DNA from: Planctomycetaceae bacterium
GTDB taxonomy: Bacteria > Planctomycetota > Planctomycetia > Planctomycetales > Planctomycetaceae
Direction: 5' to 3'
NCBI GenBank assembly: GCA_900299185.1
Contig: OMIV01000369.1
Coordinates: 1-34,016 of the forward strand
DNA length: 34,016 nucleotides
Part shown: one piece after another, positions 28,752 to 34,016 of the stretch
How positions within the stretch are numbered: the stretch's first letter is position 1
How the letters are laid out: each line of letters begins with the position of its first letter
Notes under the pieces: generated by a model
The model's input: only the letters and a program-made list of their open reading frames with translations
Databases searched by the model: none
What the model was told of the DNA's origin: nothing
Translations under genes and position numbers: made by a program

Positions 28752-28776
28752 GCACGCCCTGAGTACTCGAAGGGCG
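28752..28776 (+). repeat. 25-bp repeat, inverted partner of 32085-32109
   Basis: GCACGCCCTGAGTACTCGAA plus GGGCG is the exact reverse complement of bases 32085-32109. This copy lacks most of the flanking sequence that makes the other copy fold into a larger hairpin. Confidence 0.75.
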
Positions 28777-28850
28777 CGGCGTGACGAATTCGAGAGAACT
28801 CTCGAACTCACGTGGGGCGCGTTTCCAACCTGCCTCTATTCGCGTGAACC

Positions 28851-28871
28851 GAGCACGTCAGAAACGTGCTC
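28851..28871. repeat. Perfect 8-bp hairpin GAGCACGT/ACGTGCTC
   Basis: The arms GAGCACGT (28851-28858) and ACGTGCTC (28864-28871) enclose CAGAA. It lies 145 bases downstream of the HEAGH lipoprotein's stop on its transcribed side and could end its transcript, but there is no U-run. Confidence 0.5.
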
Positions 28872-29015
28872 CACGAAGTCTGTCGGCAGCGTCATCGCTT
28901 CGGTCTGAGGCCGTGCCTCTTCAATTGCCCGCTGAGTGTCACAACAAGTCCATCAGAAGAATCGATGACTCTGAAGCGATTGAACCGGTGCCGCGAACAG
29001 CATCCGCAGAATGGC

Positions 29016-30002
29016 TCAGCGATACGACTCTTGATCGTCCGGTTCCATGCGCTGCGCGATGTTGCCTGAATACCCTGGCGGTGGATTCCAATGATGATCA
29101 CCCAAGCTTTGGCGGATTTGCTCTTGTTCTCGTCGAGCGATCTCGGCTTCGCGATTGGCCGCAGCTTGCTTGGCTTCAGAGTCGCGGGCTTTCATCCGTC
29201 CGATGATGTGACCGGGGATGATGCTGCCGAGTGCGACAGCTCCTGAGTACGGCCCGGCGTAGAGCGTGTTGATCGTGCTGCCGACGTAAGTGCCGTAAGC
29301 CGGATAGAGGACTCGATAAGCCTCGGCTTGCAGGTCGTAGAGTTCTTCGGCTTCGAGATAGCTCAGAGCATCACTGGTGGCGTTGCCTTCGATAGCGAGC
29401 GAACCGCCCGGCAGCAGATAGAGTGCGGCGTAAGAACCCTTCCACTCGTGCTCGGCAAAATCTTTGGAGTGCCCGGCTTCATGCAGAGCGACTGCCGGAT
29501 GGTCTGAGTACAGATTGATGGTGTTGGTGAAGGGGTTGTAGTTGTCGCCGCCGAAGATGCGTCCGGGTAGAAACGTGTAACCCAACATGGAGAGGGTTCC
29601 GAGTGTGGCTCGCCAGCCGCCGCCGACCTGTCGTGTCTTGAAGAGTCGGTTCCATTCGCCGAGCGGGTCGTATTGGTTGACTCGCACCTTCACATCATCG
29701 AGCTGATTTTTGGCGAGGTAGTCGCGCAGGACTTGCTCAGTCTCGGGCGAGATGTCGTGGTTATCGATCTTGCGATTCCACAGCATGATCTTGCCCGGAA
29801 TGCCAACCACCCAGCCCACGCTGTCGATCACAACATTGGGGCGGCCATGCTCAAACTGATCTTCATCGGGCGGGATCGGATAGTCGTTCGTCGTGCGGAG
29901 CTTGTCTCCATACCAATAGCCCGGAGTGATGCACCCGATCGAACTGCATGCCAGCAATGCCAATAAGATCCAATAGCCAGCGAGGTGACGCAACGCGTTC
30001 AT
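29016..30002 (-). CDS. Lipoprotein with HEAGH zinc-metallopeptidase-like motif
   Basis: The 328-residue protein has a signal peptide ending in SSIGC (Cys24; an alternative lipobox is LLAC at Cys19). The mature part contains YSDHPAVALHEAGHSKDFAE with H174-E175-x-x-H178 and, about 27 residues on, E205 in LAIEGNATSDAL as a possible third zinc ligand. A glycine-rich hydrophobic stretch (GPYSGAVALGSIIPGHIIG) near 250-270 may be membrane-associated, and the C-terminus is charged and Gln/Glu-rich. No described peptidase family was recognised. A substrate-processing role at the envelope is inferred only from the motif. It is followed on its upstream side by another envelope gene, 40 bp away. Confidence 0.78.
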   Translation of the reverse strand: MNALRHLAGYWILLALLACSSIGCITPGYWYGDKLRTTNDYPIPPDEDQFEHGRPNVVIDSVGWVVGIPGKIMLWNRKIDNHDISPETEQVLRDYLAKNQLDDVKVRVNQYDPLGEWNRLFKTRQVGGGWRATLGTLSMLGYTFLPGRIFGGDNYNPFTNTINLYSDHPAVALHEAGHSKDFAEHEWKGSYAALYLLPGGSLAIEGNATSDALSYLEAEELYDLQAEAYRVLYPAYGTYVGSTINTLYAGPYSGAVALGSIIPGHIIGRMKARDSEAKQAAANREAEIARREQEQIRQSLGDHHWNPPPGYSGNIAQRMEPDDQESYR

Positions 30003-30042
30003 GACAAGGCCCTCGTGAGAGTAGAGCAGGGGTCGTCGAGGA

Positions 30043-30879
30043 TCATTTCTTCGACGCCGAAAGGACCACGGCTCGTTGGTACTCTCGGAAGCTGACTTCT
30101 TTCAGGTTTTCATTCTTCAGCAGCAGTTCCCAGTGGTTGATCGACTGACGATCGTCGCTGAGTAACTCCCAGTCGGACCGATGTTCGGCGAGCAGATGCA
30201 ACGGCTTGTCAAAGGCGACTCGCAGTTGGACCTTCGACGGAATTTGGTGATGAACTCGCAACGCTTGATTGAGCTGCAAACGCGGCTCGGGATACAGCGA
30301 CTGCGGATGCAAGACGTGATTGAGTCGCGCTCCCCAGTCGGCGTAGTTCAAGTAAGCGTCGGCGGACTCGGGGATGTCAGAAGACTGACACTCGACCGAG
30401 TACGTGAAACGCGGGCTGCTGAGCACGAGCTGTTTGGTGGCTGGTTCGAACTGCTTTTGAAACTGAGGCGACAACTGAAACAGCAGCGGTTCTGCGATCT
30501 GTGTGGCTTCTCGTTGCGAGCGTTCGCGGAGTTGCAGGGCGTAGCTCTTGGTTTCATCGCGGGCTTGGTCGAGCCGTCGCATGATCTCGTCGAAGGGCAC
30601 GAAGGTGACCAGCATTTGCCGAGTGCCAATCACAATGAATCGTTCTTGAGCGGGCTCGAAGATGGTCACTTCGCCGACCACGGGAATCCAATCGTAGACC
30701 TTGCCTGCGTAGAACAACGACACGCTGCGGGCCATGAGTTCGCGATGTTCATTGTCTTGCTCGTCGACGGTGATGCGTTTGACCTGCGTATAAACACGAA
30801 ATTGCTGAGCCGACGCTGGCGCCGGCCAATGCAGACCGGTCAGCAGCGCGAGCAAGCCAAGAAGAGCCGATCGGAACAT
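30043..30879 (-). CDS. Secreted protein of unknown function, planctomycete-type
   Basis: The 278-residue protein has a Sec signal peptide (MFRSALLGLLALLTGLHWPA, cleavage after PASA). The mature part is a single soluble domain starting QQFRVYTQVKRITVDEQDNE, with ARSVSLFYAGKVYDWIPVVGEVTIFEPAQ split over adjacent strands, a central helix rich in Arg/Glu/Gln (MRRLDQARDETKSYALQLRE) and a C-terminal region beginning RLNHVLHPQSLYPEP. I do not recognise a family or catalytic motif. The start at 30879 is chosen because it opens the signal peptide; a TTG at 30918 would add 13 residues and overlap the upstream gene. It lies between an oxidoreductase and the HEAGH lipoprotein with short gaps, so an operon is likely. 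Confidence 0.75.
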   Translation of the reverse strand: MFRSALLGLLALLTGLHWPAPASAQQFRVYTQVKRITVDEQDNEHRELMARSVSLFYAGKVYDWIPVVGEVTIFEPAQERFIVIGTRQMLVTFVPFDEIMRRLDQARDETKSYALQLRERSQREATQIAEPLLFQLSPQFQKQFEPATKQLVLSSPRFTYSVECQSSDIPESADAYLNYADWGARLNHVLHPQSLYPEPRLQLNQALRVHHQIPSKVQLRVAFDKPLHLLAEHRSDWELLSDDRQSINHWELLLKNENLKEVSFREYQRAVVLSASKK

Positions 30880-30914
30880 GGAGGATTCCGTAGATGGTCG
30901 GAGTGCGGGCGGGA

Positions 30915-31817
30915 TCAACCGACTTCATCCAAACGCACAACGCTGCCAGCAGTTTGCTCGCTGCGGAGTGACGCCAAGATGAAGCGGACGACTTCGAGAC
31001 TGGAAGAAGGGGGGACTGCTGGCGTTCGTGAATCGAGTGACTGCACGAAGGCTCGCAGCAAGTTGCGATAGGAGTTTCGAGTGGAGACCAATTGCGGGAT
31101 GACGCCTCGTTCGCAGAACGCGACGTAGCCATAAGCTGTTGAACCATGCCGGTTGCCTCGCACGGTTCCGATGCGGCCGTCGGTCCATTGAGCGGTGACG
31201 ACTTCCGCGCCATCGCTGTAGGTCGTGCGGACGGACTCGCAGCCGGGACCGAGCAATTGCAGTAGCAGCTCGACGGAGTGGATGCCGTAATGAAACAAAC
31301 CGGGATTGCCGTCCGCTCGTTTGGCCGGTCCGAACGTGACTGCTCCCAGCACTGGGCCGAAGCTTTGTTGATGTTGCTGAATCAGCAGCGCCTCATCGGC
31401 GAAACGCATGCCCGATGAACTCATCAGCAGCACGTTGTGTTGCTCGGCGAGTCGCACCATTTCGAGCGCGTCCGGCAGCGAACAGGCAAACGGCTTATCG
31501 ACGAAGGCTGGAATGCCGGCTTCGAGGAAAGGGCGGACTCGGCTGAGATGAGCCGACCCGCAGATTGAAAGAATGAGTACAGCGTCAATGCGCCCCAGCA
31601 GATCTTCGGGATGGTCGACCATGTCGATGCCGATCGAGCGAAGTTCGGCGAGATGGCCGGGGATTCGCTCGGGGCTCATCAATGACTCGGTCGAGCTGCC
31701 CGCAACAACGCGCGCGCCGTCAACGTATTGGTCGCGGTCCAGCCCAGCGTGATTGAAACGCCGGGTGAACTCGACGCAATGCGACGAGTCAAAGTCGACA
31801 ATACCTAGACGCCACAT
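30915..31817 (-). CDS. Gfo/Idh/MocA-family oxidoreductase
   Basis: The 300-residue protein has an N-terminal Rossmann-like half and a C-terminal alpha/beta half. Recognisable parts are IDAVLILSICGSAHLSRVRP, AGIPAFVDKPFACSLPDALE (the conserved (E/D)KP loop) and LLMSSSGMRF, followed by GLFHYGIHSVELLLQLLG, which holds the catalytic-region His residues. The first strand reads MWRLGIVDFDSSHCVEFTRR, so the usual GxGxxG dinucleotide loop is absent. The frame is open 75 codons further upstream, but that extension is Pro/Arg-rich and unlike the family, so the start is placed at 31817. It probably oxidises or reduces a sugar or cyclitol; the substrate is unknown. Confidence 0.88.
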   Translation of the reverse strand: MWRLGIVDFDSSHCVEFTRRFNHAGLDRDQYVDGARVVAGSSTESLMSPERIPGHLAELRSIGIDMVDHPEDLLGRIDAVLILSICGSAHLSRVRPFLEAGIPAFVDKPFACSLPDALEMVRLAEQHNVLLMSSSGMRFADEALLIQQHQQSFGPVLGAVTFGPAKRADGNPGLFHYGIHSVELLLQLLGPGCESVRTTYSDGAEVVTAQWTDGRIGTVRGNRHGSTAYGYVAFCERGVIPQLVSTRNSYRNLLRAFVQSLDSRTPAVPPSSSLEVVRFILASLRSEQTAGSVVRLDEVG

Positions 31818-32297
31818 GGGAATTGGATGGGGAAGAAGGCAGGGCGATTCGAGGCCGCGACAGAGCGTCGGCGGTGAATCGTGAGGAGAGGTGAGAATCA
31901 GACGAGGAAGCTGCATGGCCAGAGCTGGCCGGGAAGGGGCGGGGACAATAGGTCGAAGTTTGCAGATGTCGCAACGTGAGTTGTCGCGAGTCCGCCTAAG
32001 GAACGGAGTCTTAATTAATTTCTGATTGGTGATGGGTGGCACGCTCTGACCAAAGGGAAGGGCGTGGTCGAGCTACGGAGCACACGCCCTTCGAGTACTC
32101 AGGGCGTGCCACCCACTTCGGTAAGTTATTGCGGCCTCGTTCCTAACTGACTGCTGGCAGGACAGATTCGGAGACCAGATTTACGATCCGAAGACCCCGC
32201 TTTAACCAAGTCTAATACGGTTTTGGCCACGGATGTCTTCATTACCCAAGTTGTTGAAGTTCGACGCCGCTCTAAGTAGTTCTGGGTTGGATCATTC
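31818..32297. other. Intergenic region between divergent genes with a nested hairpin
   Basis: No gene is supported in these 480 bp. A nested inverted repeat lies at 32034-32114, described separately. The rest should carry the divergent promoters of the oxidoreductase and bioD, but none is clear enough to call. Confidence 0.5.
32034..32114. repeat. Nested inverted repeat (GGGTGGCACGC...GCGTGCCACCC)
   Basis: The outer arms GGGTGGCACGCTCTGA (32034-32049) and TCAGGGCGTGCCACCC (32099-32114) match in 15 of 16 positions. Inner arms of AAGGGCGTG and CACGCCCTT type can extend the stem. The right side contains the 25-bp unit (32085-32109) that recurs inverted at 28752-28776. It looks like a small non-autonomous palindromic element. 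Confidence 0.72.
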
Positions 32298-33047
32298 ATG
32301 ATTGCAGATTCGTCCTCATGGCTTTGTCCCGGTCTGTTGGTCACCGGAACCGATACTGGCGTCGGCAAGACCTTCGTGTCTGCGATCATCGCTCGCGAAG
32401 TTTCCAACGTAGCTCGAGTTGGTGTTTTCAAACCGGCATGTAGTGGTGCCGAAACGCGAGCTGATGGCGACATCGAATGGCCGGATCTGGAGACATTGCG
32501 ACGCAGCGTAACGTACTCGCCGACATTGGATGACATCTGCCCGTATCGCCTGAGAGTACCATTGGCTCCGCCCGTCGCTGCTCGCCATGAGGGCGTGACG
32601 ATCGACTATGAAGTCATCTTGGCGGCCTTGCGACGGCAGCGAGAACAGCTGGAGTTTGTCGTGGTTGAAGGTGTCGGAGGGTGGCTTTGTCCGTTGACCG
32701 AGCAGCACACCATTGCGGACTTCGCGGAGAGCATTGCTCTTCCGGTGGTGGTGGTGGCGAGGCTCGGATTGGGGACGATCAACCACACCTTGTTGACGAT
32801 TGAGTCCATTCAACGCCGAGGGCTTCCGGTTATGGGCGTTGTCCTGAATGACGCTCAGGCCGAAGCCGGTTCGCTGGCCGCACAATCGAACGTGACCGAG
32901 TTAGCTCATTGGACGACGGCTGCTTTTGAATTACCCGTCCCCGTGTTGGGTGTGGTGTCTCATGGCGGCGAGTCGGTCTGCTTGTCGGGTTCTACCCAGC
33001 CCGCCAGAATCGATTGGCGGCAGCTTGCACAGCCGTTGCCGCGTTGA
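32298..33047 (+). CDS. bioD: ATP-dependent dethiobiotin synthetase
   Basis: The 249-residue cytoplasmic enzyme closes the ureido ring of dethiobiotin from 7,8-diaminopelargonate, CO2 and ATP, the penultimate step of biotin synthesis. It has the P-loop GTDTGVGKTFVSA, then GVFKPACSGAE, APPVAARHEG (substrate loop), VVVEGVGGWLCPL, and PVVVVARLGLGTINHTLLT followed by MGVVLN, all in the usual order and at the normal length. No bioA/F/B genes are adjacent in the window. Only a weak GGA precedes the ATG. Confidence 0.95.
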   Translation: MIADSSSWLCPGLLVTGTDTGVGKTFVSAIIAREVSNVARVGVFKPACSGAETRADGDIEWPDLETLRRSVTYSPTLDDICPYRLRVPLAPPVAARHEGVTIDYEVILAALRRQREQLEFVVVEGVGGWLCPLTEQHTIADFAESIALPVVVVARLGLGTINHTLLTIESIQRRGLPVMGVVLNDAQAEAGSLAAQSNVTELAHWTTAAFELPVPVLGVVSHGGESVCLSGSTQPARIDWRQLAQPLPR

Positions 33048-33217
33048 TTGTTCTGTTCGCGCTCTCAAACTTTGGCTCTCTGCCATTGCTGTTGGAACCT
33101 GAGATCGATCAGCCGATGGGCAGCACCCGGCCTCTAATTGATGCTCACCAACACAAACAACAGAGAGCTCCAGCTTCTAAGTTGACTACCGAGATTGACC
33201 TCTGAGGAAACGCATTC

Positions 33218-34016
33218 ATGTTTGAAGTCGCTTGTGGCAATTGCCAGGGCCGTTTGTTGGTGCAACAGGCGGGAGTTGTCGTGGCATGTCCTCACTGTGG
33301 ATCGCACCTAACAATCGGCGGGCCGCCGGCCGCACCGACTCCACCAGCTCCTGCCCCAGCTCCGACATTCGCGCCACCGCCTCAGCCACAATTCTCGGCG
33401 CCGCCACAGCCTCAGTACGCACCTGCTCCTCAACAATTTGCTCCGCCTCCACAGCAGCAGTTTGCTCCGGCACCTCAATTCGCGCCGCCACCAGCGCCGC
33501 AGCCTTATCAACAACCGCAGCCCCCGGCTCCGCAACCTCAGTTCGCGCCGCCTTCTCAACAACAATTTGCACCACCGCCTCAACCGGCTCCGCCGCCATT
33601 CGTGCCGCAGCCGGTTTATCAACCTGTGGCCGAGGCTCCTGCACCCGTCGCTCCGGCTCCGGCCCCGGTGCCAATTGTCCCCGAGCCCGTTGCAGAACGA
33701 CCGGCTACTCCGTCCTTCTTCGCTCCGGCGGAAGTTCCTGCTGAATCGACGGGGTTCGATTTCGGTGGCGGAGATGACGCCGTCGAAGCGAATTGGATGA
33801 CTCCGGCTGAGCCCGCTCCTCAGGCACCGACCTTTGCTGAGCCTGCTCCGGCATTTGCACCGCAGCCGTTCGCGGCCGTCGAGCCAACGATCCCCGCGCC
33901 TCAGCCCGTGGCTGAGCAACCGATGTGGGCGGCTGCTCCAGCAGTCGAAGCTCCGGCAGCTCCGAGTTACGAACAACAGTTTGCTTCCGCTCCGGCAGCA
34001 CCGGCTCCTGCTCCGA
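33218..34016 (+). CDS. Zinc-ribbon, Pro/Gln/Ala-rich protein (3' end outside the window)
   Basis: The frame is open from ATG 33218 to the window edge (266 codons, no stop). It begins MFEVACGNCQGRLLVQQAGV and continues with CPHCGSHL: two CxxC pairs, Cys6/Cys9 and Cys24/Cys27, forming a small zinc ribbon of the MJ0042-like type. From about residue 36 to the end it is low complexity, rich in Pro, Ala and Gln, with many variants of the unit QFAPPPQ (for example PQFAPPPAPQP and QQFAPPPQPAP). An island of acidic/aromatic character (STGFDFGGGDDAVEANWMTP) occurs near 175-195. GAGG is about 11 bases before the ATG. Planctomycetes encode several such proteins, often with a membrane or signalling domain after the linker. 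That part is missing here. Confidence 0.82.
   Translation, partial: MFEVACGNCQGRLLVQQAGVVVACPHCGSHLTIGGPPAAPTPPAPAPAPTFAPPPQPQFSAPPQPQYAPAPQQFAPPPQQQFAPAPQFAPPPAPQPYQQPQPPAPQPQFAPPSQQQFAPPPQPAPPPFVPQPVYQPVAEAPAPVAPAPAPVPIVPEPVAERPATPSFFAPAEVPAESTGFDFGGGDDAVEANWMTPAEPAPQAPTFAEPAPAFAPQPFAAVEPTIPAPQPVAEQPMWAAAPAVEAPAAPSYEQQFASAPAAPAPAP

Larger units (their letters stand above)
28276..29015. other. Long non-coding region rich in short palindromes
   Basis: About 740 bp between the fusion-protein start and the next gene's stop contain no convincing gene; the open frames are overlapping, Arg/Ser-rich and lack ribosome binding sites. Hairpins seen are TGCCGGG/CCCGGCA (28555-28573), TTCGAGAG/CTCTCGAA (28789-28806) and GAGCACGT/ACGTGCTC (28851-28871). 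A 25-bp segment at 28752-28776 recurs inverted at 32085-32109. The pump promoter should lie near its left end. Confidence 0.5.

Noticed and set aside
30181-31071. 296-codon plus-strand frame across the secreted protein and oxidoreductase genes
   Set aside because: It crosses two real minus-strand genes and their junction and has no start signal.
33308-33976. Arg/Leu/Ser-rich minus-strand frame opposite the Pro/Gln repeats
   Set aside because: It is the complement of a repetitive Pro/Gln/Ala coding sequence. The plus strand has a ribosome binding site and zinc ribbon.

Overview
The window looks like one end of a draft contig from a member of the Planctomycetota. Several gene families typical of that phylum occur together: two DUF1559 pseudopilin-like proteins (prepilin signal G|FTLIEL), a TIGR02604/TIGR02603-type membrane-bound dehydrogenase with HEAT repeats and a haem domain, a Tat-exported DUF1501 protein, a DUF1080 protein and several short lipoproteins. 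No rRNA, tRNA, CRISPR array, transposase or phage gene was recognised. Bases 1-48 are not genomic. They match an Illumina Nextera i7 adapter, and this truncates a glycosyltransferase gene at the left edge.

Layout. 1-4.1 kb: adapter, glycosyltransferase fragment (-), lipoprotein, DUF1559 protein with a clear terminator, and a secreted glycoside hydrolase broken by an in-frame TAA after its signal peptide. 4.1-6.2 kb: OmpR-type response regulator and sensor kinase (-), start/stop overlapping. 6.4-9 kb: a second DUF1559 protein, a small membrane-anchored protein and a threonine-rich lipoprotein (-). 9.5-13.6 kb: the large haem-binding dehydrogenase and a Tat-exported HExxH protein. 13.7-18.6 kb (-): RluA-type pseudouridine synthase, inorganic pyrophosphatase, a CinA-like protein with a degenerate amidase site, a DUF1080 protein and an EVE-domain protein. 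18.6-23 kb (-): a DUF3368 PIN toxin with UPF0175 antitoxin, then proB, two overlapping TIR-domain genes and a DUF1501 gene. 23.4-28.3 kb (-): a heavy-metal RND pump and its membrane fusion protein. 29-31.8 kb (-): a HEAGH lipoprotein, a secreted protein of unknown function and a Gfo/Idh/MocA oxidoreductase. 32.3-34 kb (+): bioD and the start of a zinc-ribbon, Pro/Gln/Ala-rich protein that runs off the window.

Most genes are housekeeping or typical planctomycete accessory genes. The points most worth a second look are: (i) two tandem TIR-only genes that overlap by ATGA, both keep the predicted catalytic glutamate, and run straight into a DUF1501 gene; (ii) a His-rich insert in a loop of the RND pump; (iii) a CinA homologue that has lost the catalytic Ser and Tyr of its NMN-amidase domain; (iv) the stop-interrupted glycoside hydrolase; and (v) intergenic regions packed with unrelated palindromic repeat families, including three copies of an ~80-bp hairpin element and a perfect 25-bp inverted pair 3.3 kb apart. 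Everything here comes from reading the sequence. No database search was run, and family names are recognised from motifs.
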